Origin: a virus
Direction: 5' to 3' (one strand)
Virus record (IMG/VR): IMGVR_UViG_3300046170_000181
Span: 1-52,975 of that record
Length of the DNA: 52,975 bases
The position numbers and the translations under genes are program-made. Of the stretch, positions 31,246 through 41,564 are shown piece by piece. Position 1 is the stretch's first letter; the number at the start of each line of letters is the position of its first letter. Under the pieces are notes generated by a model. It worked only from the letters and a program-made list of their open reading frames with translations, was not told where the DNA came from and made no database searches.

Positions 31246-31449
31246 GTGTACGTTTATGTACTGATGTTATTTTATTGGAATGGCCCGGTTATGTATCCGC
31301 AAGCTTTCAAAACTTTTGAAGACTTCGAGGAATGCATAGCCGAGGCCATTATTATCCAAGAAGATAAATCAATCCCTTTCAACGCGGCCTGTATGCCTAC
31401 ACGGCCAAAACCAACTGCTCAAATTAACAAAGGAGAAAAACATGGCTGA
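31246..31449 (+). CDS. Small protein, unknown
   Basis: A GTG start three bases after the RMF-like stop encodes 67 residues: MYVYVLMLFYWNGPVMYPQA, FKTFEDFEECIAEAIIIQED and a basic tail. The N-terminus is hydrophobic-aromatic, the middle acidic and helical. It overlaps the next start by eight bases. No family is recognised. Confidence 0.5.
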   Translation: MYVYVLMLFYWNGPVMYPQAFKTFEDFEECIAEAIIIQEDKSIPFNAACMPTRPKPTAQINKGEKHG

Positions 31450-31702
31450 AGAAGCTAAAACCGTAGATGACATCCTAGAGGGATGTAAAGGCAAGATGGA
31501 ATCTTGTGTAGTTACCGGGTTTGATACAAACGGAAATCTGTTTATGTCTAGCTCAGTGAACAATGTTCCCTTCATGCACTGGACTTTAAATAAGTCTATT
31601 TTCGAGCTGGGTCTGTTTGAAAAGCAAGCCAATGCAAATAAACCCCCTCAAACGGAAGAAGCCCCTGCATCAGACGTTGACACAGAGGCTTCAGATTCCT
31701 AA
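31442..31702 (+). CDS. Small protein, unknown (last early gene)
   Basis: This 86-residue protein with AAAGGAGAAAAAC before its ATG has a VDDILEGCKGKMESCVVTGF start, an MHWTLNKSIFELGLFEKQAN middle and an acidic, disordered C-terminus (TEEAPASDVDTEASDS). It is the last gene of the rightward arm before the terminator. I recall similar short proteins in related marine phages; the function is not known. Confidence 0.6.
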   Translation: MAEEAKTVDDILEGCKGKMESCVVTGFDTNGNLFMSSSVNNVPFMHWTLNKSIFELGLFEKQANANKPPQTEEAPASDVDTEASDS

Positions 31703-31736
31703 TATATAGATGTTCATTTTAGCTAGTGAACACCAG

Positions 31737-31779
31737 CCCCCGCTACCGTCTAACCAACGGATCAATGGCGGGGGTTTTT
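31737..31779 (+). terminator. Terminator ending the rightward arm
   Basis: CCCCCGC pairs with GCGGGGG (31768-31774), followed by TTTTTATTTATT. The loop holds an inner CCGT/ACGG hairpin. It stands at the convergence of the early and late arms. A TTCACTAGCTAAAA element on the minus strand (31717-31730) precedes it. Confidence 0.8.
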
Positions 31780-31781
31780 AT

Positions 31782-32638
31782 TTATTGTAGTGGTATGGCG
31801 TCTCGGGTGAGATCCGTATTTCTATCCTTGTATGCGCCCAGCGCACCCTTAGTAAAGTACCGGCTTGTAAGAGCAATCAAATCTTCTTGAGTGTGCTCTT
31901 TACCTACAAGCTCGAAGGCTTCTTTCATGTAGTTAGGGTTGGCCATCATCATATCAAATGTGGTCATATACAGCTCTTGAGCTTGTCTATCACTCATCTC
32001 CGTAAATACACGTCCTATGTTCCGCGCCTTTGTGGCAGTCGGGTTTAGTACGCCCAATGTAAGCACGATTAGCCGGTCTACTTTTTGACGGTTGTCGATA
32101 TTCTGTGCCGTATTTGATCCGAAGTTCCCCGGGCGATATGCTCGATTATTTAATGCAATATTCTGTACCTGTAGAAGATCTACGAGATTTTGGTACATTT
32201 CCGGATCATCGGCAAACAACTCTTTAGCAACAACTAGCGTATTATCTCCGCCCCGCTGGCCGAGTATTCTGTCGAGCTTGGCCGCACTCATTTCATTTAC
32301 TGACCCGGCACCACCTTCAAGAGGATCTGCACCAAGGCGTTTTGCTGTTCCTATTTGATCAGCCACATAATTGAAGAAGTGGGCTTTAATTCCATCACGG
32401 ATAAGCGGGTTCGTATTAGGGTTCTCAAGCATCCGTTTAATTTGATCAGGAGCATTCTTACTTTTTAGAAGCTCATCAAATGCGGCACTAGGGTTAGCAC
32501 GAACCGCTGTATTACCGGTCAGGTCACTAACAAAGATACTTGCCGCATCCATTTGTGCGTTACGGATAACTTGATCATAATTAGCCTGATTAGTTTCGAG
32601 AACTTCTTTAGCTGTTAGAAGACCGGCATCAACCTGCC
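31782..32638 (-). CDS. Giant internal virion protein, C-terminal part
   Basis: This is the last ~285 residues of the ~1199-residue protein that starts at 35382. It enters this frame at an extra base in CC 32637-32638; the join reads KDLEQVDAGLLTAKEVLETN. It is helix-rich (RKNAPDQIKRMLENPNTNPL-like segments, NARNIGRVFTEMSDRQAQEL) with no enzymatic motif. An internal ATG at 32552 is not the natural start. It is the last gene of the leftward late block. Confidence 0.75.
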
Positions 32639-35382
32639 TCTAGGTCTTTAATGGTTTGATCAAATGATGAAAGAATACCTCTTCCTGCATCCGTTGATTC
32701 AAGTTGTTGTATATATGGCTGTAGTGCAGTTCTTACTTGATCGGCTGATATAGGCTTGCCGGCTTCGCTCATATTAAGAAGAGCCTTCATTGCAAGTCCG
32801 CCGTATGCATTGGCAAGGTTCATATCTGTACCCGGCCCGGAAGCCACACGGAGAGCCTCTAGTAGCTCTTCCATCTGAACACCGCTTGGATCTGCTTCAG
32901 CTTGTTTAAGAAGCATATAACCTTGTGAAAGCGTATCAGGCAGTCCGACAGGACGCCCCGTTGCTGTTACTACATCTTTACCCTCTGCCGTGGTGCTTGG
33001 AATAATGTTGCCGGCATCATCAATTTGAGCGGATACACCCCGAGCTGAGTCTTCCCATGCAGAAAGTGCGCTGGTAGATCCCCATACGGATTCATGATCG
33101 GCATAAACATTTTTAGCATTAACGAATGCTTCATCACCACTTTGTGTGGCCATGTCATCAATAACACCCTTGAGCTGAACCAACAGGTTAGCCGCCGGGT
33201 TCTTGTCGGCTCGAAGAGTTGTAATCCGCCCGGACAAAGCTGGTCTTACTTTAGTGTAAAGGAATTTAAGTGATAGGCCCTCTCCTTCAAGTCTTGCAAC
33301 GACATCATCCATCGTTTCCATGACGGGCTTTTTATTAGCACCCTTACCGGTGAACATGAGCTCACCAGCATCATCCAGCTTCTGTTGAGGCTTAAACCCT
33401 TTAACAATGTCTGCAATCGGATCTTGTTTGGTTGCAGTGCTAGTAATGAAATCAATTGAGTTATCGGCTTTGAAGATATCGTTGAAGTCTTCAATAAATG
33501 ATTTTGTATCAATTGGGGCATCATCTGGAAGAGCCTTGAAAGCTTCATTATAATTATCGTAGCTCTGACGCCATGACTTATAAAGGTCTTCCCCGGTCAG
33601 CATACTGAATGTTTGCCGTTCAGCCGCCGTAGAACCAATAGCATTCTTATCACGAGTTCCGTCTAGGATAGTTACAATTCTATCTCTGTCTCGCACGGCT
33701 TTAGCCTGTGCCTCTGCTATATCGGCATTTACGGTTGCTGTATCAAGCAGACTACGAGCATCTGATACATCGGTTACAATTCTACTAGCCTCGGCTGTAG
33801 CAAGATCATCAGCGGCCACTACACCGCCGGGAAGAGCTTCGTCACCGGCTGTACGCAAGGTAGATGTTACCTGTGCATTGATCATTGAATCTGCCTGATT
33901 AACGATGGGTGCGTTAGATCGGCTTTGCTTCATTGCTACAATGCGGTTCGCCATGTCAGCGGCTTGTTCTTTTACTTCAGCCTCAAATGCTTCCTTGCCA
34001 ATGATTGGTTCACGCCACGCCATTGTACGGCGGAAATAGTTCTCTGCCCCGAGCATGATTGCGGAACCAGAGTCGAGACTTATTTCAGCACCATCTTTTA
34101 CAAGGTTAGTTGTGAACGAGCTGTTCTCCGCCATAACTGCGCCGAGCTCATATGCTCTACGGGCAATCTCATTAAGCGGGGTATCATCCGTGATAGTAGG
34201 ATCAATTTCCTTTAGGATAATCATACCAAGTTCGCGTTGACGCCGTGCTTCGCTACCCGCACCCTTCGGTACAAATTTACTAGTTAGATATTTTGCACCC
34301 TTAAAGCTTTTTGCGAGTACGTTAATTCCAAAGCTGAATACTTCGTTATCAATGTAATGAGCTAGATTTTTATTTTCTTCGGGATCTGCACCAAACATCT
34401 CAAGGACATCGTCACCTACCAAAGGTTCGGCTGTGTCTGGTGTTGTTACAGTAGCACCTAAGTTAGCACCGCGCTCAATCAGAACACCTTTCAGGAATAA
34501 TTCCATACCCTGTTTAAAGTTGTCTGGGTTAGCTTGCTTTGCCTCATCCCACATTTTAGAGACATATTTAGCCATCTTAGGTGATAATTTAACCACCTTA
34601 TCAAGCTTGGCTACAATGCCGGCACCAGTTGCACCACCCGCCACAATACTAGTTATTTCCTGTCCTACTTCCTCAAGGCCGCTGGCCGCTGGATATATTG
34701 GGAAATTCTCACGGACACTATTCGAGCTGGGGTCACCGCCGAGAAGTGGATCTACGAGGTAGTCTTCTACGAAGGCACCTGTTTCTTGAGCCCCTCTTAG
34801 AAGGCCACCCATTAATGTACGCTGAAAACCTGTGCTTTCTGCGCCGGGTTTAGGAACGATATATGTTCTCTGTCCGTCAGGAGTATCAAATACCTGTGTA
34901 CGGGTTTCAACGCCAAACGTATCCCCAAGAAATGTTCCGGGCCCACCTAGACTAGCCTCACCATAATCACGGAAGCGGCTCATGTTGGCTTCTGTAATGG
35001 CTCGTTCGAGCATCATATTACGGGTAATGCTGTCCGTGGCATTTTGATATTCATCAGACTCAACTACGTTAACGATGATGGGGTTTTTCTTCTCATCTTC
35101 CGTAATGGGTGTTTCCATACGGTCAATATTAATAAACCCAAGCGTAGCATCTTTAGGATCAAAATATCCGCCCATAGTGGAGTCTTCCTCACCGGTAAAC
35201 GGTTTGGAATCTTTCATGGCGTTTAATGCGGCCTGACGAGCTTTTTCGAGCTCGGCATCTATAGTTGCCTGAGTCTTTGCTTCTTCATCAGTAGCAACCT
35301 CAATATCAGCAAATGGGTCTGGTGTTCCATCTTCGGAGCCAGCTAAAGTTACATCTGCAAATGGGTCGTTAGTATCGGCCAT
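32629..35382 (-). CDS. Giant internal virion protein, main part
   Basis: This is 917 residues of an alpha-helical structural protein with an N-terminal acidic repeat (NDPFADVTLAGSEDGTPDPF, ADIEVATDEEAKTQ). A GGLLRGAQETGAFVEDYLVD region with hydrophobic/amphipathic character follows, then long helices. In T7-type phages such very large proteins are ejected with the DNA and build the channel across the cell envelope. Position at the end of the late block next to the M15-containing protein supports this. The frame stops at 32629 because of a likely one-base insertion. Confidence 0.75.
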   Translation of the reverse strand: MADTNDPFADVTLAGSEDGTPDPFADIEVATDEEAKTQATIDAELEKARQAALNAMKDSKPFTGEEDSTMGGYFDPKDATLGFINIDRMETPITEDEKKNPIIVNVVESDEYQNATDSITRNMMLERAITEANMSRFRDYGEASLGGPGTFLGDTFGVETRTQVFDTPDGQRTYIVPKPGAESTGFQRTLMGGLLRGAQETGAFVEDYLVDPLLGGDPSSNSVRENFPIYPAASGLEEVGQEITSIVAGGATGAGIVAKLDKVVKLSPKMAKYVSKMWDEAKQANPDNFKQGMELFLKGVLIERGANLGATVTTPDTAEPLVGDDVLEMFGADPEENKNLAHYIDNEVFSFGINVLAKSFKGAKYLTSKFVPKGAGSEARRQRELGMIILKEIDPTITDDTPLNEIARRAYELGAVMAENSSFTTNLVKDGAEISLDSGSAIMLGAENYFRRTMAWREPIIGKEAFEAEVKEQAADMANRIVAMKQSRSNAPIVNQADSMINAQVTSTLRTAGDEALPGGVVAADDLATAEASRIVTDVSDARSLLDTATVNADIAEAQAKAVRDRDRIVTILDGTRDKNAIGSTAAERQTFSMLTGEDLYKSWRQSYDNYNEAFKALPDDAPIDTKSFIEDFNDIFKADNSIDFITSTATKQDPIADIVKGFKPQQKLDDAGELMFTGKGANKKPVMETMDDVVARLEGEGLSLKFLYTKVRPALSGRITTLRADKNPAANLLVQLKGVIDDMATQSGDEAFVNAKNVYADHESVWGSTSALSAWEDSARGVSAQIDDAGNIIPSTTAEGKDVVTATGRPVGLPDTLSQGYMLLKQAEADPSGVQMEELLEALRVASGPGTDMNLANAYGGLAMKALLNMSEAGKPISADQVRTALQPYIQQLESTDAGRGILSSFDQTIKDLEAG

Positions 35383-35392
35383 TTATTTGTCC

Positions 35393-37481
35393 TTACTGCT
35401 TATAAAGCTTACCATCGATAATCTTATCACCAACGCTGGCACCCAAGTTTTGTAGGGATTGGCTATTAGCAATATCATCGGCGGTCAGGGTCTTTACGGA
35501 TGAGTATGTAGACCCTTGCTGTATGCCTTTAACTTTAGCAAAGGCGGAGTTCACAAAGTTCTGCACTTCGACTGAACGTCCCTTCATGGCAAAAGCCATT
35601 GGGTCATCCCACCAACGCTGTCCTTGGTTCATCATGTATGCCGCGCCGGGGTTGTCGCCTATAGTACGGGCACTTGCCGCGTTGTTGTTAAGCTGTTGGT
35701 AAACAACCCTCTCAAGGTTATCACGAATGACATCCATGTCGTTGCTATTAAATATTTGTTTGAAATAGTTGTCATAGTCTTTGTTAGACAATGCAGTTCC
35801 GCTGTTTCCTTGAGAACGTGCTAAAGTAAAGATAAGTGCCGCTTCCTGTGCAAGGATCTGTTTAACACCGGGAGCAAATTTATCACTATTGTTGATATTT
35901 GATATAAGAGACTGACGGTCAATATCAAAGATAGGATCACCGTTTTCATCAACGCGGTCTGTTTGGAACTTAACCCTATCAATGAGAGCATTCATCTCAA
36001 CACGAACAGTGTCACCAACCGCGTAGGTTCGTGCAATGAGAGTCCGTGCGTCCGGAACTTGCTCATAATAGGCCATGTATGTCAGAGCGGATTCAGCAAA
36101 GTTAGCACTTTCTGTTAGTGCATTCTTCTTCTTAATCCAATCAGATGCCGCAACACGTTCTGCTTTAATTGGTGCGTCTGGCGGTGCAGTAAACAAATTA
36201 GCTTCATCCGCCGCATCAACCTTTTCACCGTTGATATACAATCCGTCTGGTCGGCGTTCACCGTTACCAAGCAACGATATACCATTTTCTCCAGCCGAAT
36301 AAACTACAACAGGCTTTGGTGTGTTAGTATCAACATTTGCATTACCTTGAGCCTTGGCCTCGGTAGATGCAATAATTCCGTCCGTCAAACCCTGTTCAAT
36401 AAGATTAAGCTGTTCGAGAACATCTCCGTTATCTTTATATTTCTGACGGAGGCCGGGTAGCATATTAAGTGCAGTTACCTCTTCAGGCACAAACCCCACA
36501 CTATCATTAAGTTCCTTATTAACATTAAAGGTTGTTTCGAGACGATCCTCTAAAGATGTAGTTGTGGATAGTCGTAAACTGTTCTCTATACGTTTTAGCT
36601 GTCCTAGAATAATAGAATTATCTGCGTATTGCTCTTGTAGTCCCGGGATCTGATCCAGATTTGTTACAGTAGATGGGATAAAGCCCACTTCGTTATTTGC
36701 TTCCTGTTCAGCCACCGTAGTAGCAATAACACGGGTTTTTGTTGTCTCTTCGATGTTTGATAAAAGGCCGGTTTGAATTGCATCTAGCTGGCCGAGAACA
36801 GCCGGGTTGTCTTTATATTTCTGTCTAAGAGCCGGGATTTGGTTTACGTTTGTAACATCGTCCGGAATAAATCCAACAGCCGAATTTATAGATTTAATGA
36901 CGTTATTAGACTGTTCATTTGCAACGAGTAGTGCGCCAGCAATGGCTTCTTCATCATTTTCCCGAATGGCTTTTTGACCCGCATCAGTACGCAACCATAT
37001 ATTAAAGAAACCTTCTGATGGGTTCGCCATATCAAAATTAATATCAGTTGGGGAATCTGGGTTAAGTATTTTATCTAGCTCTGTAACTTTAGTTGTAATT
37101 GCATCAATATTTCCAGATTCTAACGCGGCTGTACCTTCTTCTGTCTCAATCCAAGTATTCATTACGCCGCCGAGGACAGAAGTTCCGAATAGAGATCCAG
37201 TACCCTTGCTCTCATATTGTTTCTTGTATTTAACAATAAGCTCCATCTGTTTTGCGGAGTCGTTATCTTCAAGGGCTTTAACAAACTCTGCGTCATCATA
37301 AAGTGCCTGAATCATCAGGTCATTCATATCTTTTGGAAGATCCGCCGCCGTTTTACCCGGGACAAAGTTACCAATAATCTCTGGCCTATTAGGATTATAA
37401 TCCCCGGTCATGAGAGTATCATATTCGTCCTGATCCATATTAAGCTGAGTTAGAATACGGCTCTGAATACCTTGTTGCCTC
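35393..37481 (-). CDS. Internal virion protein with M15 domain, C-terminal part
   Basis: This continues the gene starting at 38480 in the next frame, entered at an extra base near 37479-37483. The reading becomes EARQQGIQSRILTQLNMDQD. It contains three copies of a ~65-residue repeat: GFIPDDVTNVNQIPALRQKY, GFIPSTVTNLDQIPGLQEQY and GFVPEEVTALNMLPGLRQKY, each followed by LGQL or LEQL. The rest is helical. An apparent start at 37594 is an artefact of the wrong frame. The repeats may form a rod or spool inside the head or tail. Confidence 0.75.
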
Positions 37482-38480
37482 CGCTTCACGAGCATTGGCA
37501 AAGAACCCACCAAATATACCGGTGTTTTTATCTTCATTGAGAGCATCATCTGTTTGTTGGCCAGATCCGTCTGTATTGTCCGTGTTATTACCATCGGCAG
37601 TTACGGCCAGCGGCGCGGACTCTGTAGTTACATAAGCACCACTTTTATGACCCATCATCACTTCGTTAGTAAATGCAAGGCTGTCCGGAAGGCTTGTTAC
37701 ATCCTTACCGTTTTCGTACCACCATACGCGCGGATTATCACCACGGGTATCAACATGAATTGTATTTACACCAAACCCGATACCTTTAGCACCATTTGCA
37801 GATAGCTCTTTAACAACATCAAGCTTTTCTTGGTCGCTCATGCCCGTAGTATCAATATCGAATGCATTACCATTATGATTGGTTTCATCATCACCACGGT
37901 GTGCACTGTGAAGAGTTACACTATTTTTGCCAAGGTTCTTCATCGACTTAGACACTAGGTCAACAATCTCTTGGTTTTGATTTTGTGTGGGGTCGCCTTT
38001 ACGGCCCTTACCTTGAGCATATCCAGAGTAATTAAAGGTAAACTCACCCTCGTTTGAAAGGCCGAGATTATCCATTTGACTATCTGTTGTATTAGAACCT
38101 TCAACTACAGGTGCTACAACAGCCTCACCATTTAATCCGGTATTATCTACTTGTGTGTTTCCAATTTCAGGGAATGTGAATTTACCCTCAGTGAGGTCTT
38201 CCCGGATATCTTTAATTGCACGTCCTTGATCAATCCATGCATAAACCTGTCCGGTGGCTCTTTTATCTAGGTCAAATTCACTGACCAGAGACTCAGCTTG
38301 ATTTTTAATTTTATTAGCGGCCGTATCCAGCGCATCTTTTTTCTTACGCTTTTCACGCGCAAGCAGGACGCCGGTTTTAACCTCGTCATCCATTCTATCC
38401 ATAGAAGCTTGAAAAGTTCGTGTGAAAGTAGGTGCGAAGGTGCTTGCAAAGCCTTCACCAAATGCGTCCCAATCAGCCAT
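37440..38480 (-). CDS. Internal virion protein, N-terminal part with M15-type peptidase
   Basis: This is the first 346 residues of a ~1028-residue virion protein. After a helical, charged N-terminus, residues ~150-250 form an M15-like peptidase: TNHNGNAFDID gives H202 and D208/D210, and GFGVNTIHVD gives H242 and D244, the zinc ligand and catalytic pattern of D-Ala-D-Ala carboxypeptidase/endolysin folds. A virion-borne peptidoglycan-cutting activity would help DNA entry through the cell wall. The frame ends in TRYSEPYSNSA after the apparent insertion. Confidence 0.75.
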   Translation of the reverse strand: MADWDAFGEGFASTFAPTFTRTFQASMDRMDDEVKTGVLLAREKRKKKDALDTAANKIKNQAESLVSEFDLDKRATGQVYAWIDQGRAIKDIREDLTEGKFTFPEIGNTQVDNTGLNGEAVVAPVVEGSNTTDSQMDNLGLSNEGEFTFNYSGYAQGKGRKGDPTQNQNQEIVDLVSKSMKNLGKNSVTLHSAHRGDDETNHNGNAFDIDTTGMSDQEKLDVVKELSANGAKGIGFGVNTIHVDTRGDNPRVWWYENGKDVTSLPDSLAFTNEVMMGHKSGAYVTTESAPLAVTADGNNTDNTDGSGQQTDDALNEDKNTGIFGGFFANAREAEATRYSEPYSNSA

Positions 38481-39040
38481 TATACAACCTCTTCTTCCTG
38501 CACGTCTTCATCCCCAGCACCATATCCGAGCATTGCTCTTTGTTCTTCTTCTGGTGCGGGTGCCATAAGCCCCTCAGTTTCTTCAGCTAAAATAAGTTCG
38601 GCTTCACCACGGACAGCATCGTCTGCCTCTTCTCTTTCAGGTTCACTAGCTTGGAACATTCGTAAGTATGGGGCTGTAATTTCAGGTGCTTCATCATCAA
38701 TACCGAGATCATACTCGATGTCATATTGCTTCGCCATTACGGTCAATAACCGTGCTACAGGGCCGGCCAGCAACAGTGCAAAGTCAGGTGTAAATTTACC
38801 TCTGCCTACATTAATTGTAACAATCATATCTGTTACTGAGGCAACCGTTACACCCACCTCAATCATTGCCATATAACGAAGATCACTGTCCGTCTCAGTG
38901 AGGTCACGAACAATAAACTTCATGGCCTCATCGAGATCCGTAATGTCGGGTGGACGGTGCCACGGATAATTACGGGTATCACTAGTGTAATTTTCGCCCG
39001 GGATGGGTGCGTTTGGACGTTTTGGATCAATCAAGCTCAT
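38480..39040 (-). CDS. Late protein, unknown (probably virion)
   Basis: This 186-residue protein has NYPWHRPPDITDLDEAMKFI, a hydrophobic core (YMAMIEVGVTVASVTDMIVT, FALLLAGPVARLLTVMAKQY) and an acidic C-terminal third (EREEADDAVRGEAELILAEE). It overlaps its neighbours by one and 14 bases in a tight late operon between the M15 protein and the S74 protein. The family is unknown. Confidence 0.6.
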   Translation of the reverse strand: MSLIDPKRPNAPIPGENYTSDTRNYPWHRPPDITDLDEAMKFIVRDLTETDSDLRYMAMIEVGVTVASVTDMIVTINVGRGKFTPDFALLLAGPVARLLTVMAKQYDIEYDLGIDDEAPEITAPYLRMFQASEPEREEADDAVRGEAELILAEETEGLMAPAPEEEQRAMLGYGAGDEDVQEEEVV

Positions 39041-39230
39041 CTACAACGTCCTCTTCCTTTTTACCTTTGTCCTTGGATTTTTTATCAAGGCCATCAGCTT
39101 CTTTTTCGAGATCATCGAAGTATTCGGGCGTATAGGTAAAACTACCGCCGTTAGTTTCAATGTAGGCATTAGGCATAACGCCCTCGAAGTATTTTTTGAT
39201 GGATTGTTTTATTGCTTGTTCAAACGTCAT
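39027..39230 (-). CDS. Small late protein, unknown
   Basis: This 67-residue protein has a neat MTFEQAIKQSIKKYFEGVMP start, a FTYTPEYFDDLEKEADGLDK middle and a mixed-charge tail (KSKDKGKKEEDVVDELD). It overlaps both neighbours by a few bases. I recognise the first half from related marine phages as a conserved small protein without function. Confidence 0.6.
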   Translation of the reverse strand: MTFEQAIKQSIKKYFEGVMPNAYIETNGGSFTYTPEYFDDLEKEADGLDKKSKDKGKKEEDVVDELD

Positions 39231-41098
39231 TAGACCAACTTCCGCATATCGATACGCTTATATCCGTCCTTGAATGTCTTCACTGCATCTGGACGTTTCT
39301 TCTCAACCTCTTGAGCGATAAAGCCGTGGTTTGGATCATCTGCCACACCAATTTCCTTGGCCTTTTCATTCCATTCCCAATCATAAATACCTAGACCGGA
39401 TGGGGTTTTTCCACGGAGTTCGATGTTATCTTTAAGTCTTGCATCAGACCCCGCAAACAACGCAGTAGCCGCCGGCCCTGCAAAAGCTCCACCTACGGCA
39501 CCAACTACGGAACCAATGGCTTTCATTTTACCCGCTTGACGCTCCGCATCAGCTTTCATTTGAGCCTGATAAAGTTCCATCTTAGCCAGCTCAATTTTAG
39601 TTTCGCGGTCTTTCTGGTTTTCACCTTCTTTCCACGCATAATCGAGTAGGCTATCCTGACGATCCCACATCTGGTTGAGGGTTTCAGTAGTCAGGTTCAT
39701 AATGTTCTTTACATCTGTAGCGGCCGCTTGGAACTGTTGTTCGTTCTCTGTAAGCGTTACTGTCTGACGCCACTTTGCATTAGCGGAATCAACCTGAAAC
39801 TGCATATTCTGGTAGAACTGTTCCCGGCTATTCTCAAGGTTTGCATTAAACTGAAATGTATCGTTCAATTCACCGGTATTAAATTGCTCCATTGTGTTCT
39901 TTTGACCGGTATTAAACTGATCAATTTGAGCACCTAACTGGTCGTAAAACTTGGTGATGTCGTTGTTAGATTCAGCCCCAAACCGCCGTGCCACATTTTC
40001 TGTATTGGCGTCTTCCATAATGGACTGAACACGGGCCTGAGTATTAACCAATTCTGTTTGCTGTTCATTGGCAAGGTTGGTCATATCGTAGCCCATAAAC
40101 GTCTTAGCGTTCTGAACTGCTACGGCTGTGCGGGTATCGAGATCAGCCAGCTCAAACTTAGACATTACGTTAGCTTTATTGATAATAGCCGTCTGTTTAT
40201 TGTCTAAATTCTTTACTGTTAGTGTTTGATAAAACTGTGACTCAGACTGTGCAATCGGAAGAGTTGCTTCCATAATAGCCTGTGTCATCGCCATTGTAGC
40301 GGCTGTTCCATTAATACCTTTGAAGGCAATAGTACGGCTAACACTACGAGCTAGGCCGGATGCCCATGTTGGGATCTTTGGATCACCAGTTACCGGGTCA
40401 ACAAACTCTTTTGAAAGAATTTCCATCTGGCCAGTAACGGTTGATTTTGCATCAATGTAATTACCTTCACCAAGGGTTTGGGCTAGAATTTTACCCGACA
40501 CAGTGCTTGTATCAATTACGTTAGATATGTCTTGTGTTGCAAACTGATTTAACGCCTGACCTGTTTGGTTTGTGCTACCGTCTACATTAACCCCTGTACC
40601 GAGCCCCTGCATATCAAGAGCAAGGCCGCTTCCATCTACGAGCGCGTCCTGATTGGTGGCCATCGTTGCCGCTTGGGCTTGATTGGTCGGATCAGATACG
40701 AGGTCGAAGGTAGTTGCGGCCTGATAGGTTTGTGCTTGATTTGGACGTGTAATACCAGCGGCTGTATCAGCGGCACCCTGTGCCCCAGCTACGTTAAGGG
40801 CATCCGTGTCCATCTGAAATTTATTTGCATCAATATTTGTACCCGCCGCATTGGCATCAATGGTCGGTACTTTATCGGATAAGGTAGCGTTATTATCTTG
40901 TATGAATGTGCTCGGGTCTTTTAAGATATCCCCGGTCATTTCAGTGACGTTAACATCGCCAATATAATCTGCATTATCTGCTACGGAAGAGCTAACGACT
41001 TTAAACGCCGATGCTCCAGCCGGGCCTGAATTAGCCACTGGAACCGCGTTTGGGTCGCCTACAAGTCCATCTGCTGTTGTTACATCTGCCATTGCCAC
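39230..41098 (-). CDS. Virion protein with C-terminal S74-type chaperone domain
   Basis: This 622-residue protein has a Thr/Asp/Ala-rich N-terminal third, a Gln-rich helical middle (FNTGQKNTMEQFNTGELNDT; NAKWRQTVTLTENEQQFQAA) and a C-terminal S74 endosialidase-chaperone-like end: SDARLKDNIELRGKTPSGLG, IYDWEWNEKAKEIG and HGFIAQEVEKKRPDAV. In fibres and spikes this domain promotes trimerisation and can cut itself off at the Ser of SDxRLK. A short hydrophobic stretch (VVGAVGGAFAGPAATALFAG) lies just before it. Confidence 0.8.
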   Translation of the reverse strand: MAMADVTTADGLVGDPNAVPVANSGPAGASAFKVVSSSVADNADYIGDVNVTEMTGDILKDPSTFIQDNNATLSDKVPTIDANAAGTNIDANKFQMDTDALNVAGAQGAADTAAGITRPNQAQTYQAATTFDLVSDPTNQAQAATMATNQDALVDGSGLALDMQGLGTGVNVDGSTNQTGQALNQFATQDISNVIDTSTVSGKILAQTLGEGNYIDAKSTVTGQMEILSKEFVDPVTGDPKIPTWASGLARSVSRTIAFKGINGTAATMAMTQAIMEATLPIAQSESQFYQTLTVKNLDNKQTAIINKANVMSKFELADLDTRTAVAVQNAKTFMGYDMTNLANEQQTELVNTQARVQSIMEDANTENVARRFGAESNNDITKFYDQLGAQIDQFNTGQKNTMEQFNTGELNDTFQFNANLENSREQFYQNMQFQVDSANAKWRQTVTLTENEQQFQAAATDVKNIMNLTTETLNQMWDRQDSLLDYAWKEGENQKDRETKIELAKMELYQAQMKADAERQAGKMKAIGSVVGAVGGAFAGPAATALFAGSDARLKDNIELRGKTPSGLGIYDWEWNEKAKEIGVADDPNHGFIAQEVEKKRPDAVKTFKDGYKRIDMRKLV

Positions 41099-41104
41099 TA
41101 ATCT

Positions 41105-41371
41105 CTACTTGTTCTTGAGGTTGTCGCGCTCTTTCTCACAAGCGCGTATCCGGTCACGGAGTGAAGCATAGTCAGAAAGGGCTTCGACAATGGCCGGTTC
41201 ACCATCAGTCTCAGGTAAGCTTTCAAGTTCGAGAGCTAATTCGTTGTTAAAATCTTCGTCATATTGCGTGATAGAGGGGCAATAGACTTCAACTTCGGTC
41301 TTATAGACCGCCCCCGCGCAACCGGTTAACAAGACTACGCTTGTCACGAGGCTTATTGCTTTCAATCTCAT
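41105..41371 (-). CDS. o-spanin lipoprotein (Rz1-like)
   Basis: An 88-residue lipoprotein: the signal MRLKAISLVTSVVLLTGCAG contains a lipobox with C18. The mature part is short and charged with a helical C-terminus (RDRIRACEKERDNLKNK). It starts inside the Rz-like gene in another frame (71-base overlap), the usual Rz/Rz1 nesting. It fuses the outer to the inner membrane at the end of lysis together with its Rz partner. Confidence 0.8.
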   Translation of the reverse strand: MRLKAISLVTSVVLLTGCAGAVYKTEVEVYCPSITQYDEDFNNELALELESLPETDGEPAIVEALSDYASLRDRIRACEKERDNLKNK

Positions 41372-41564
41372 TGTTTGCTTGCTCTACTTTCTGATAAAAC
41401 TCCGCCCGATCTTCGGCGGCGTCTAGGGCGGCTTTCTGTTGTTTAACAACCTCGCCCTTGGCTCCATCGCGGCGTCCAATGATGTAGAGGATCGGGATGA
41501 GTGCGGCTAATGCCGCCATCGCAATCAACTTAATCTTGGTAAAAATACCGCTAAATAGGAACAT
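41301..41564 (-). CDS. i-spanin (Rz-like)
   Basis: This 87-residue inner-membrane protein has an N-terminal transmembrane helix (IKLIAMAALAALIPILYIIG), a periplasmic helical part (KAALDAAEDRAEFYQKVEQA) and a basic end. It lies directly after the endolysin with a one-base overlap and contains the start of the Rz1-like gene. Arrangement and topology identify the spanin pair more than sequence does. Confidence 0.8.
   Translation of the reverse strand: MFLFSGIFTKIKLIAMAALAALIPILYIIGRRDGAKGEVVKQQKAALDAAEDRAEFYQKVEQANNEIESNKPRDKRSLVNRLRGGGL

Noticed and set aside
36075-36302. Plus-strand frame inside the M15 protein gene
   Set aside because: Shadow of the strong minus-strand frame; no ribosome site and no family-like sequence.
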